Below, piece by piece: positions 37,807-46,601 of a stretch of DNA of 64,000 nt; position 1 is the first letter of the stretch, and every line of letters begins with the position of its first letter. The notes under the pieces are model-generated. The model ran no database searches. It saw nothing but the letters and a program-made list of their open reading frames with translations, and was not told the DNA's origin. This DNA is from Gottfriedia luciferensis (GTDB lineage: Bacteria; Bacillota; Bacilli; Bacillales; Bacillaceae_G). Location: the NCBI RefSeq assembly GCF_001712755.1, contig NZ_MDKC01000006.1, forward strand, positions 62,001 through 126,000, in the 5' to 3' direction. A program made the translations under genes and the position numbers.

Positions 37807-38214
37807 TTATACTTCTAAATCTTCGCCTTCTTCAATTACATGGAATAATAGATGAACTAAATGATGAATTGAACTAGAAGCATCCAGTTCAACTTCCTCT
37901 TCTTCAGAAGTTTCATCAACGAATTCTAAATCATTTAAATATAAAGCCATGAATTCATAAAAATCTTTCATTGCAAATGAATAGCAAGCAACTGGTTCTT
38001 CATCTTCTTCATTATATTGAAGGACTAAATGTGATACATTTCCTTCATTATCCTCTGAATCTAAAAACACAAAAAAGCCTATATTCGTATCGATTTCGAA
38101 TAAATGTCTAGTTCCACCTTCAGTAGACTTATGGTATTCCTCGTCATTCAATTTTTGGATTAACATATTATCTACATTATCTTCTTTGTGAAATGTTACA
38201 TTAAAAGATTTCAT
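37807..38214 (-). CDS. small acidic cytosolic protein, function unknown
   Basis: 135 residues starting at 38214 (KSFNVTFHKEDN), because AAGGAG lies seven bases upstream; earlier in-frame ATGs overlap or precede that site. The protein is strongly acidic (runs such as YNEEDEEPVACYSF and DETSEEEEVELD). There are no membrane or catalytic motifs. It looks like a Bacillus-specific conserved protein; I do not recognise a named family. Confidence 0.7.
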   Translation of the reverse strand: MKSFNVTFHKEDNVDNMLIQKLNDEEYHKSTEGGTRHLFEIDTNIGFFVFLDSEDNEGNVSHLVLQYNEEDEEPVACYSFAMKDFYEFMALYLNDLEFVDETSEEEEVELDASSSIHHLVHLLFHVIEEGEDLEV

Positions 38215-38346
38215 CATCATTCTCCTTTTATATCGATTGATCAACGCATGTCTTCATTATGTAACATTCCCTATTTTATAGCAATTATTTCCATAATTAA
38301 AAAAATCAATAAACGGGAAATCTATAACTAAAAAGGAGTGGGTTTG

Positions 38347-38598
38347 ATGAGTAGAAAGAATAAAATCTTAGTTCCTGAATCTAGAAAAGCACTTGATGCA
38401 CTAAAAGCAAAAGTAATGCATACAACAAATCCTGAAGATGCTAAATTCGAAGCGGCTGAGGAAGTTGGAGTTCCTTTAACGAAGGGATATAATGGCAATT
38501 TAACGTCTCATGAAAACGGTAAAGTTGGTGGACGTATTGGTGGCAATATGGTAAAAGAATTAGTTAGAATGGCGCAGGAGAATTTGAATAAACGATAA
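38347..38598 (+). CDS. alpha/beta-type small acid-soluble spore protein
   Basis: An 83-residue SASP that coats and protects spore DNA and is degraded at germination. The GPR protease site region KFEAAEEVGV is at about 33-42, and the second DNA-binding segment is NGKVGGRIGGNMVKELVRMA. The N-terminal SRKNKILVPESRKALDALK is more charged than in major SspA/B proteins, so it may be a minor member. The start is ATG 38347 after AAGGAG. Sigma G control is expected. Confidence 0.92.
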   Translation: MSRKNKILVPESRKALDALKAKVMHTTNPEDAKFEAAEEVGVPLTKGYNGNLTSHENGKVGGRIGGNMVKELVRMAQENLNKR

Positions 38599-38667
38599 AG
38601 GTTTTAGAGCATGTGATTGTCATATTAACTATTCGAGACTATTAAATTAAAGTAAATTTAAAAAAAT

Positions 38668-38702
38668 AACCCTGAATCCAAAAAGGAAAAGGGTTTTTTT
38701 TC
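38668..38702 (+). terminator. terminator after SASP gene
   Basis: AACCC with inner TCC pairs with GGA and GGGTT, followed by eight T. Confidence 0.7.
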
Positions 38703-38726
38703 GATCGTATCTCTTTATAAAATTTT

Positions 38727-38876
38727 TTAGAAAAGTCCATGAATAATATATTTCACAAAATCAGTAAAACCTTCTCCTACACCTGTAAAAACCATTTCGT
38801 GATAGGCATTATTCATACTTAATGCAACTGATATACATATAAGGATTGGGACTATAATCATTACTTCCTTTTTCAT
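38727..38876 (-). CDS. 49-residue predicted membrane peptide
   Basis: A short gene supported by AAGGGGTG eight bases before ATG 38876. The product starts KKEVMIIVPILICISVALSM, one hydrophobic segment, followed by a polar half ending FVKYIIHGLF. It lies downstream of putP but after the putP terminator, so it is probably separately transcribed. No family recognised. The ribosome site and clean hydrophobic profile make it likely to be real. Confidence 0.55.
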   Translation of the reverse strand: MKKEVMIIVPILICISVALSMNNAYHEMVFTGVGEGFTDFVKYIIHGLF

Positions 38877-39125
38877 ATAAACAACACCCCTTAAAGTACA
38901 ATTTAAATTTTAATTTTCTGACTATATCGAAATTGTATACAATGTGTACGTATTATTCAATTGTGAATTTTTACCAATAAAAATTACTTTTTAAACGATA
39001 AAAAAATCAGATTGTAAGAAGTAACTTGCTTTAGCAACTACTACAATCTGATTTTATTTTTTTAGAACTTGAACCTGAAAATATTTACTAATTTGCATCG
39101 TCAGTAACACATTTGCAAATTGTCA

Positions 39126-39162
39126 AAAAAAAATAGGAGTGTGCATAGCACGCCCCCTATTT
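39126..39162 (-). terminator. terminator of putP
   Basis: On the minus strand AAATAGG with GGCGTGC pairs with the matching 3' arm, then a run of T (plus-strand A run 39125-39133). A second hairpin with arms AAATCAGATTGTA and TACAATCTGATTT lies further on at about 39003-39055. Confidence 0.75.
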
Positions 39163-39196
39163 CTACTGATTAAATTTAGAAAATGTATTTTTGTTT

Positions 39197-40672
39197 TTAT
39201 GCTATTCTTTTTTCCATTTCCTCAAATTGCTTTTCTACTTTTGGATTTGAATTTGAAGTTAATAGACTAACTACAATAACTGCTAGTAAGCTGAAAAAGA
39301 AACCTGGAACCATTTCATATAAGTTGATTGCTTCTTTAATCGCATCGACGCTGATCCAAATGATAACAGTTGCTGCCCCTACTAACATGCCTGCAAGTGC
39401 ACCCCAGCTAGTCATTCTTTTCCAGAATAAACTTAATAATATAGCCGGACCAAATGCAGCACCAAAGCCTGCCCAGGCATTACCAACAAGATTTAGAATC
39501 GTATCATTCGGTGTTAACGATAAAAGTAATGATACGATCGCAACGACTAATACAGCTATTCTACCAATACGAACAAGCTCTTTATCAGATGCATTCTTTT
39601 TACCAAAGATACGATAAAGATCTTCTGTTAAAGCACTTGCAGTTACTAAAAGTTGAGATGAAATAGTACTCATAATCGCTGCTAGTATAGCAGATAACAA
39701 GAATCCAGTAATTAGTGGATGAAATAATGTTTCTGAGAAATAGATAAAAATTGTTTCTGGATCATCTAATGTTAAGTTGTTAACTGAAATGTATGCAATT
39801 CCAACTAGTCCTGTTAATGTTGCACCAACAATCGTAAAAATCATCCATCCCATTCCAATACGACGCGCTGGCTTTAATTCCTTTACAGTTGAAATCGCCA
39901 TAAATCGAACAATAATATGAGGTTGTCCAAAATAACCTAATCCCCAAGCAAGTAAAGAAACAATTCCAATAAATGAAGTTCCAGTAAAGATATTTAATAA
40001 CTTAGGGTCTATATTTTTAATTTCATCGAAAGCAGGCTTTACTCCACCTACATCTGTAAAAGCAACAAGTGGTACCAAAATTAATGCAATAAACATAATT
40101 AGACCTTGAACGAAATCTGTTAAACTTACAGCTAAGAACCCACCAAATAATGTATAGGCAATTACAACCGCAGCTGTAATAATTAATCCTACTTTATAAT
40201 CGATCCCGAAAGCTGATTCAAATAATGTACCTCCAGATACAAAACCAGCTGAGCAATAAAGTGTAAAGAAAATGATAATAACAACAGCTGAAGTAATTCT
40301 TAAAATTCGAGTTGAATCTTGGAATCTTTTTTCAAAGAAATTTGGTATTGTAATTGAATTATCGGCTACTTCAGTAAATACACGTAGTCGGGGTGCTAAT
40401 AGTAAATAGTTTAAATATGCTCCAAGCGTTAATCCAATAGCAATCCATGCAGATGAGATACCAGTTGCGTACATTGCACCAGGTAATCCCATTAACATCC
40501 ATCCGCTCATATCGGCTGCACCAGCTGAAAGAGCAGTAACTGCAGGTCCAAGACCACGATCACCAAGCATATACTCGGATAAACTATCAGTAGATTTTTT
40601 ATAAGCGTAAAAACCTATAGCTAACATAAAAATAAAGTAAATAGAAATTGATATGAGTACTTGCGAATCCAT
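39197..40672 (-). CDS. putP: sodium/proline symporter PutP family
   Basis: 491 residues, sodium:solute symporter family (SSS), about 13 membrane helices. Marks of proline carriers are LGDRGLGPAVTALSAGAADMSGW, GLPGAMYATGISSAWIA and LGYFGQPHIIVRFMA. It imports proline with sodium as nutrient or osmoprotectant (PutP/OpuE type); which one cannot be told here, as no proline-catabolic genes adjoin. It is intact and monocistronic. Confidence 0.93.
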   Translation of the reverse strand: MDSQVLISISIYFIFMLAIGFYAYKKSTDSLSEYMLGDRGLGPAVTALSAGAADMSGWMLMGLPGAMYATGISSAWIAIGLTLGAYLNYLLLAPRLRVFTEVADNSITIPNFFEKRFQDSTRILRITSAVVIIIFFTLYCSAGFVSGGTLFESAFGIDYKVGLIITAAVVIAYTLFGGFLAVSLTDFVQGLIMFIALILVPLVAFTDVGGVKPAFDEIKNIDPKLLNIFTGTSFIGIVSLLAWGLGYFGQPHIIVRFMAISTVKELKPARRIGMGWMIFTIVGATLTGLVGIAYISVNNLTLDDPETIFIYFSETLFHPLITGFLLSAILAAIMSTISSQLLVTASALTEDLYRIFGKKNASDKELVRIGRIAVLVVAIVSLLLSLTPNDTILNLVGNAWAGFGAAFGPAILLSLFWKRMTSWGALAGMLVGAATVIIWISVDAIKEAINLYEMVPGFFFSLLAVIVVSLLTSNSNPKVEKQFEEMEKRIA

Positions 40673-40714
40673 TTTATCCCTCCGTTATAGCAACTTCTTA
40701 TAATCTGATTTTAT

Positions 40715-40945
40715 TTAGTCTTCGTCCTTTACATCTATATCTTCAGGAATTGGTTCGTTATAGTAATCTGCAATCATTTTTTTTGCTTTTTCCATTTGTT
40801 CTAGATGATTATTAAATTGCTCTTTGTAGATTAAATATTGTTCACCATCATGGACTGCTCTTATTTTTCGTTCTTGAATTAACTGGTTAATATAGGATTC
40901 ATCAAGATCTAAGTATTCCGCTGTTTCTTTAATTGTTAAATACAT
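40715..40945 (-). CDS. excisionase-type helix-turn-helix protein
   Basis: 76 residues: a MerR/Xis-like winged helix (YLTIKETAEYLDLDESYINQ then RKIRAVHDGEQYLIYKEQF) followed by an acidic helical tail. Such proteins are often called excisionase-family DNA-binding, but no integrase or phage gene is near, so it is probably a chromosomal regulator. It starts with ATG 40945. Confidence 0.75.
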   Translation of the reverse strand: MYLTIKETAEYLDLDESYINQLIQERKIRAVHDGEQYLIYKEQFNNHLEQMEKAKKMIADYYNEPIPEDIDVKDED

Positions 40946-41028
40946 TTTGTTCTCCTTACCTACTCATTCTTACATTATCTTACTATTTTTTTGAATATGT
41001 TCTTTTGTTTAATATACATATACATTAC

Positions 41029-41385
41029 CTAAATCTCTGTTGGTGTGCCCTGGTGAAAATACATTTTCCATTGACCATCTTTTAACTTCCAAATTGAACT
41101 ACGTAAGGAATGTTGTTTTTTTATTTCATTAAAAATTCGATAGGTTACTAATGTAATTTCGTCTGATAATGGATGAATTTCAAAATCACTTAATGTCATT
41201 TTTACGATTCCAATGCCAGTTTCGAATTGATCTTCTTTATATAAAACCCTTCCTGAACTACCAAATTCAAAAAATTCATCGGCTAGTAGCTTTTTTAGTT
41301 CAATTTGTGAGGTGCGAATTTCTGGTTGTAGTAATTTTTCTTCTAACATACAAAGATGCTCTTTTAAAAAATCTAAACTTTCCAT
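41029..41385 (-). CDS. DUF4440/NTF2-like small protein
   Basis: 118 residues with the SnoaL/NTF2-like cone fold pattern: EEKLLQPEIRTSQIELKKLL, DEFFEFGSSGRVLYKED and the final strands SSIWKLKDGQWKMYFHQGT. DUF4440 proteins of this kind are usually of unknown function; some bind small ligands. It lies 40 bases downstream of proS on the same strand and may be co-transcribed. Confidence 0.8.
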   Translation of the reverse strand: MESLDFLKEHLCMLEEKLLQPEIRTSQIELKKLLADEFFEFGSSGRVLYKEDQFETGIGIVKMTLSDFEIHPLSDEITLVTYRIFNEIKKQHSLRSSIWKLKDGQWKMYFHQGTPTEI

Positions 41386-41426
41386 TAATCATTCACCCTC
41401 TTAGGTTGATTTAGATTGATGTCAAA

Positions 41427-42860
41427 TTAGTAAGCTTTACCCCAATAGACCATTACATCCGTTTTCTTTCCACAGCATACACATGTTTCAGCAAGTTGTT
41501 CTTGTTCAAATGGAATACATCTTGAAGTTAAACCAGCCTCTTCTTTAATTTGTTCTTCACAAGCTAGATCCTGACACCACATTGCTTTAATAAAGCCTTG
41601 TTTTTCGTCACTGATTTGTTTTAGTTCTTCCATTGAAGTAGCTTCATATGTTTTTTCTGTACGATTGTTTAATGCTTTTTCGTAAAGTGATGTTTGGATT
41701 TCTTGAAGTAACTTTGTAATATTTTCTTCTAAAGCATCTAATGAAACAATCGTTTTTTCTCGCGTGTCACGTCTTACTAAAACTACTTGATTCTTTTCAA
41801 TATCTTTTGGCCCAATTTCAACACGAACTGGAATTCCTTTCATTTCATATTCGTTAAATTTCCAGCCTGGCATTTTATCTGAAGTATCAATTTTTACTCG
41901 AGCAATTTTTGAAATACGGTTTTTTAATTCAGTTGCCTTTTCGATCACACCTTCTTTATGTTGAGCAATTGGAATGACCATTACTTGAGTTGGAGCAACT
42001 TTTGGTGGTAATACTAATCCGCTGTTATCACCGTGAACCATAATTAAAGCGCCGATTACTCTTGTTGTCATACCCCAAGAAGTTTGGTGTACATATTGTC
42101 TTTTAGAGTTTTTATCTGTGTATTGAATATCAAATGCTTTTGCAAATCCATCTCCAAAGTTATGAGATGTACCACTTTGTAATGCTTTCCCATCGTGCAT
42201 TAAGCTTTCAATTGTATAAGTAGCTTTTGCACCTGCGAATTTTTCTTTTTCTGTTTTTTGCCCTTTAATAGCAGGAATTGCTAAGAAGTCTTCTAAGAAA
42301 TTAGCATAAACATTTAGCATTTGAATTGTTTCTGCTTGTGCTTCTTCAGCGGTTGCATGAGCTGTATGACCTTCTTGCCATAAGAATTCAGTCGTTCTTA
42401 AAAATGGTCTTGTTGTTTTTTCCCAACGAACTACTGAACACCATTGATTATATAGTTTTGGTAGGTCATTATAGCTTCCAACTGTTTTTGAAAAATGCTC
42501 ACAAAATAGTGTTTCTGATGTAGGACGAACTGCTAATGGTTCAGCTAATTCGTCATGCCCACCATGCGTAACCCAAGCAACTTCAGGAGCAAATCCTTCT
42601 ACATGATCAGCTTCTTTTTGTAATAATGATTTAGGGATAAACATTGGCATATATACATTTTCATGATCTGTTTGTTTAAATTGAAAATCTAATTCTTTTT
42701 GGATATTTTCCCATAATGCATAACCATAAGGTCTTATAATCATACAACCTTTAACACTTGAGTAATCGACTAATTCTGCTTTTTTTACGATATCTGTGTA
42801 CCATTGTGCAAAATCAACATCCATATCTGTAATTGCTTCAACAAATTTTTTTGTAGTCAT
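41427..42860 (-). CDS. proS: prolyl-tRNA synthetase, short (archaeal/eukaryotic-type) form
   Basis: A 477-residue class II aminoacyl-tRNA synthetase of the type 3 ProS form: [15 protein letters not shown] (motif 1 area), [37 protein letters not shown] (motif 2) and [16 protein letters not shown], then the anticodon-binding domain and a C-terminal zinc-like region with [20 protein letters not shown]. Many bacilli carry this form next to or besides the long bacterial one. Transcription is controlled by the T-box leader at 42886-43205. The gene is intact. Confidence 0.95.
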   Translation of the reverse strand: MTTKKFVEAITDMDVDFAQWYTDIVKKAELVDYSSVKGCMIIRPYGYALWENIQKELDFQFKQTDHENVYMPMFIPKSLLQKEADHVEGFAPEVAWVTHGGHDELAEPLAVRPTSETLFCEHFSKTVGSYNDLPKLYNQWCSVVRWEKTTRPFLRTTEFLWQEGHTAHATAEEAQAETIQMLNVYANFLEDFLAIPAIKGQKTEKEKFAGAKATYTIESLMHDGKALQSGTSHNFGDGFAKAFDIQYTDKNSKRQYVHQTSWGMTTRVIGALIMVHGDNSGLVLPPKVAPTQVMVIPIAQHKEGVIEKATELKNRISKIARVKIDTSDKMPGWKFNEYEMKGIPVRVEIGPKDIEKNQVVLVRRDTREKTIVSLDALEENITKLLQEIQTSLYEKALNNRTEKTYEATSMEELKQISDEKQGFIKAMWCQDLACEEQIKEEAGLTSRCIPFEQEQLAETCVCCGKKTDVMVYWGKAY

Positions 42861-42884
42861 TTTCTCTACTCCTATTCATTTTTA

Positions 42885-42960
42885 GAAAATAAAAAAAACG
42901 CGCGAGAATAATCTGTAAGGGACCATTCTCGGCGTTACCACCCTAATTACTATATAGAAA
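42885..42960 (-). promoter_or_regulatory. second T-box antiterminator/terminator module
   Basis: A second AGGGTGGTAACGCC (minus strand, 42931-42944), followed by a GAGAAT/ATTCTC hairpin and eight T, lies between the full T-box and proS. It lacks its own specifier stem in the ~40 bases before it. It looks like a duplicated 3' half of the T-box. Confidence 0.75.
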
Positions 42961-42985
42961 ATACGAAATAAGCGGATTTTTATAA

Positions 42986-43205
42986 ACAAAAAACGCCATG
43001 AATGATCAAAAGGGACCATTCATGGCGTTACCACCCTACTTATTATGTAAAAGCTCTACATAATCTCTTAACATCTTTAACGGGAAAACCGCTGTAGCCT
43101 ACTATTATTTCGGTACAGAGACTCCAAGGCTGGTTCAGAATACTTGCTTTAGGAATTTGCACCGACCATTCCCTCTCTTAAAAGCTTATAAACTTACTAT
43201 TCCTT
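42986..43205 (-). promoter_or_regulatory. T-box leader of proS
   Basis: On the minus strand, an AGAGAG...CTCT-closed stem I (43135-43200) with candidate proline triplets CCT/CCA in its 3' side is followed by linker helices. Then come the conserved AGGGTGGTAACGCC (43024-43037) and a long terminator stem (AACGCCATGAATG paired with CATTCATGGCGTT) with T run. Uncharged tRNA-Pro should stabilise the antiterminator and allow proS transcription. Confidence 0.88.
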
Positions 43206-43303
43206 TTCTAAGTCGTTTATTAATTTAAAGTTATAATACGTGAACAAATTGTATCTGTCAATGTGAATTCTACCCATTTTTTTAAAATTTCTTACATTTC
43301 TTA

Positions 43304-44224
43304 CTAGATTGCCTCATTTTTTACTTCTTTTGTTCGTTTCTTGGGTAAGGGAACTTCAGATAGCAGCATACCACCTACAATAAAAGTCCCACCGATAATT
43401 GTTTGGATCGATAATGTTTCATTTGCAAAAAGTACTGCGGTAAATGCGGCAAAAACAGGTTCAAAAATAAAAATTAATGCTGCTTTCGTTGAAGAAATAT
43501 GTTGTTGAGCAAACATTTGGACCCAAAATGCGATACTCGTACAGAATACTGCTGTTACAATGACTGCAAAAATGAATGTCGGGTTGACCCAAAGTTCTTT
43601 AGAAAATGAAACGGAAGTATCTTCAAAAATTAGAGAGAAAATCGTACTACTAATGCCAACAGTTGCTAGTTGAATCGTTGTAAAGCTGAGTGGATCCATT
43701 TGCTTCGTATATTTTCCTGATAAAATAATATGGAATGCAAATGCAACCGACCCAATTAGTGTTAGTACATCTCCTAGATTTACAGAGAATGAATCACCTA
43801 AAGTTAAGAAACTTAGTCCAAGTAATGCAATTAAACACGCAATTACAGTAGACCAGTTAGACCGTTCTTTATAGACTAAATATAAAAGAACAGGTACTAA
43901 TACAACACATAGACCAGTAATAAAACCTGATTTTGATGAAGTTGTATACTTCAATCCAAATGTTTGAAGTAAATACCCTAAAAACAACATAAATCCAATA
44001 CCACTAGTAATAACGATTTGTTTAACCGTTAATTTAGTTTTTTGTTTTCTTTTAACTAAAAATGGTAAAAGGACTAAAGTTGCGAGGATAAATCGAAATG
44101 CGTTAAATGCAAACGGTTCAACGTATGCAATCGCATTTTGGACTACTACAAATGTTGTGCCCCAAAGTAATGTTACGATAATTAATGAGATTGTAGCTAT
44201 TCTTTCTATTCTCAGGTCTCTCAT
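43304..44224 (-). CDS. EamA/DMT-family transporter
   Basis: 306 residues with ten predicted helices in two EamA repeats. The first opens LIIVTLLWGTTFVVVQNAI; LKYTTSSKSGFITGLCVVLV and QQHISSTKAALIFIFEPVFA mark the conserved helix pairs at the ends of each repeat. These are drug/metabolite exporters; the substrate is unknown. It is monocistronic. Confidence 0.88.
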   Translation of the reverse strand: MRDLRIERIATISLIIVTLLWGTTFVVVQNAIAYVEPFAFNAFRFILATLVLLPFLVKRKQKTKLTVKQIVITSGIGFMLFLGYLLQTFGLKYTTSSKSGFITGLCVVLVPVLLYLVYKERSNWSTVIACLIALLGLSFLTLGDSFSVNLGDVLTLIGSVAFAFHIILSGKYTKQMDPLSFTTIQLATVGISSTIFSLIFEDTSVSFSKELWVNPTFIFAVIVTAVFCTSIAFWVQMFAQQHISSTKAALIFIFEPVFAAFTAVLFANETLSIQTIIGGTFIVGGMLLSEVPLPKKRTKEVKNEAI

Positions 44225-44572
44225 CCCCTCTCCCTAAGTTGGTCCCATAAAATGCAAGTAAAGAAAACTCGTTGATTGACGAGCCTAAATGGCGACTATG
44301 CTGAAATCACTAGATTGCTGCCTATTTTTTCCCACTTAACGAAAAAAAGATGTGATATTCCCACATCCAAGTACTATAATTTTATTGGTTCCACATTAAA
44401 TTATATCTTTATTTTATCATAGTGTGTAATGAATTTGTCTCATAACTGTAAAATTTCTCTATCTTATGATAGTTTTTATGGAAATTTTGCCCAAAACTCG
44501 ATTAGTTCATGATTGACTCATTGAAGCCTCATCCATATACTTAAATACAGAAAAATAGGAAAAGGTGATTGG
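44225..44572. other. leader region with hairpins upstream of DMT gene
   Basis: On the minus strand GATGTG and CACATC (44349-44367) pair and are followed by seven T, a terminator placed upstream of the transporter. A second hairpin, CTCGT...ACGAG (44270-44285), follows closer to the start. No known riboswitch core was recognised. It could be an attenuator or just the end of a short transcript. Confidence 0.35.
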
Positions 44573-45649
44573 ATGGATTTTGAAATTACATACTTATCGT
44601 TTTATGTTGTAACTGTTGAAGGGAAAGGTGAACAATCTGATAAACGATATAAACATTTTCAAACATTAGATGAATCAATGTTTGAAGAAAGCGAATTGAA
44701 AGGCTTTTTAGAAGGTGAACTTGAAAGAATTGTAAATCGAAAAGTTGAAAAACATCCAAAATCTGATTCTGTACCTACAAAATTAGGTCACTTTATCGTC
44801 GAAGAAGGCCATTCTTTAGACTCAAATCCAAATTATAATTTATTCCAGCGTATACGTGATGCAAAATCGATTGAAGATTTTAAAGCAGAAAATGAGACTT
44901 TAGTCATTAATTATATTGATACAAGTGCAGTTCGCGGAGGAGCATTTCTAGTTATTCAAGCGAAACTAAGAAAATATTTTGATGACCCTTTCTTATTTGT
45001 ACTAAAATGTGATTTTGAACCAAAAGTAGCCTCCATTTCAGATGAATCAACACTCATTAAAACAGTTGAAATGGCAATTACCACGAAAAATATGAAATCA
45101 ATTCAATACCCTTATATGGAAGAATTAGGGATGATCTCAGAGAGTGAATTAAAAATCCATCAAGCATCTCACGCAAGATATTTTGAAGACTTTTTAAAAT
45201 TTGTTTCCTATTCTGAATCAATGCCTGAAATTGTAAAATCACAAGTAATGGAAATGGTTTATGACAAAATTGAAGACGTTTTTGAAGAGGAAAGTGTTGA
45301 AAGACAACAATTTGATGCAGCAATGGAAGTATGGGCAGCAAGTCCTAAACGTGAAATTCAAGAGCATTTTACACCCAATGAAGTCATCGAAGCAGCAGCA
45401 CAAATCGTGGAACATACACCAGAAATTGAATTATCATTTAAAGCGGATCATTTTTCTGTAAAAGGATTATTAGCTGATTTTGGTGATAACCTGCATATTG
45501 CGAAAGTAAACGGTCGATATGTCGTAATTTTAGAAGCTGATGTATTGCAATTTGAAAAGGGATTTTCTCCGATTGAGTTTTTGAAGCCGGACGAATTGGA
45601 AGATGTAATTGAGCGAATTGGTCAGAAAGTAAATATTCCAGGTTATTGA
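44573..45649 (+). CDS. DUF3900 protein (nucleoid-associated NdpA-like size)
   Basis: 358 residues beginning DFEITYLSFYVVTVEGKGEQ after AAAAGGTG. It matches what I recall of the Bacillus DUF3900 family: an N-terminal segment with LDESMFEESELKGFLEGEL, a middle with SYSESMPEIVKSQVMEMVYD and an end resembling DUF3898 (PIEFLKPDELEDVIERIGQK). No signal peptide or helices. Function unknown. It is monocistronic, followed by a terminator. Confidence 0.75.
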   Translation: MDFEITYLSFYVVTVEGKGEQSDKRYKHFQTLDESMFEESELKGFLEGELERIVNRKVEKHPKSDSVPTKLGHFIVEEGHSLDSNPNYNLFQRIRDAKSIEDFKAENETLVINYIDTSAVRGGAFLVIQAKLRKYFDDPFLFVLKCDFEPKVASISDESTLIKTVEMAITTKNMKSIQYPYMEELGMISESELKIHQASHARYFEDFLKFVSYSESMPEIVKSQVMEMVYDKIEDVFEEESVERQQFDAAMEVWAASPKREIQEHFTPNEVIEAAAQIVEHTPEIELSFKADHFSVKGLLADFGDNLHIAKVNGRYVVILEADVLQFEKGFSPIEFLKPDELEDVIERIGQKVNIPGY

Positions 45650-45694
45650 TCCATTGTTTAACTCAATTTAAAAATAATGAATATAATTAAAATA

Positions 45695-45735
45695 TTAAAA
45701 GACAGTTGGCTATTACTAGCTTGCTGTCTTTTTGA
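45695..45735 (+). terminator. terminator after DUF3900 gene
   Basis: AAAAGACAG and CTGTCTTTTT form the stem around an 18-base loop. Confidence 0.75.
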
Positions 45736-45881
45736 TTTCAATTAGAGTAGAATTACCCGCTCCACCAAAACCAATAACTATAATTTTACTTACTCTCTCA
45801 TCTATAAAATCTTCCAATTTCTACTCTGATCTTTAATTCTCTCTTCTAAGTTTTTTCTAGTTTTCTATCTTACTATAATAT

Positions 45882-45934
45882 ATGTTAACCAACTAAAATA
45901 TTTAGTTGACATATAATTTGAGTTTCATTAATAT
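45882..45934 (+). promoter_or_regulatory. BirA box overlapping the bioY promoter
   Basis: ATGTTAAC, 15 bases, GTTGACAT (45882-45912) is an inverted repeat of the BirA operator type. It overlaps a -35 TTGACA (45906-45911), which is 17 bases from a -10 TAATAT (45929-45934). The biotin-bound repressor would directly block the polymerase. Confidence 0.8.
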
Positions 45935-45973
45935 GAAAGAAGTTATTAGAAAATTGACATTAGGAGAATTAAA

Positions 45974-46552
45974 ATGAAGATCAAAGAAATTACATTTGTA
46001 GCAATGTTTGCAGCAGTTATGGGTGTCCTTGGACAAGTTCCTCCGATTATGTTATCCTTTACACCAGTTCCAATTACTTTACAAACACTTGGTGTTCTTC
46101 TTACTGGTGGTGTTTTAGGTGCTAGATTAGGTGCATTAAGCCAAACTATCTTTTTATTACTAGTTGCAGTTGGAATGCCGCTTCTATCCGGTGGTCGTGG
46201 TGGTTTTAGTGTATTTGCAGGACCAAGTGTTGGTTATTTAATTTCATGGCCTATTACGGCTTTTGTAATTGGGTATTTATTATCTCGTTTTAAAACGTTA
46301 AAATTAAAACATGTCTTATTGATTAACTTGACTGTTGGAATTCTATTAATCTATTTAATCGGTATCCCAATTCAAGCGGTTATGATGGGAATTCCAGTTA
46401 TGACAGCGGCTAAATTAAGTTTAGTTTATATTCCAGGAGATGTATTAAAAGCGATTCTTGCTTCAATTTTAGTATTCAAACTAAGACAGCAACCAGTTTT
46501 TTTGAGCACATTGACAAAAAACTATTCAAATCAATCAACAGAAAATATGTAA
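45974..46552 (+). CDS. bioY: biotin transporter substrate-binding subunit BioY
   Basis: A 192-residue S-component of an ECF-type biotin transporter with six helices: KEITFVAMFAAVMGVLGQVP, FTPVPITLQTLGVLLTGGVL and GGRGGFSVFAGPSVGYLISW are the signature stretches. It can work with the general EcfAAT module or alone at low affinity. It heads the BirA-controlled operon bioY-yhfT-yhfS, as in B. subtilis (yhfU-yhfT-yhfS). AGGAG precedes ATG 45974. Confidence 0.94.
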   Translation: MKIKEITFVAMFAAVMGVLGQVPPIMLSFTPVPITLQTLGVLLTGGVLGARLGALSQTIFLLLVAVGMPLLSGGRGGFSVFAGPSVGYLISWPITAFVIGYLLSRFKTLKLKHVLLINLTVGILLIYLIGIPIQAVMMGIPVMTAAKLSLVYIPGDVLKAILASILVFKLRQQPVFLSTLTKNYSNQSTENM

Positions 46553-46601
46553 ATCTTTGAGACACTCTAGTTGTGTCTCTTTTTTATAGAGGTGATTTAA
46601 A

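Noticed and set aside
40715-40945. Prophage excisionase
   Set aside because: No integrase, attachment site or phage genes nearby.
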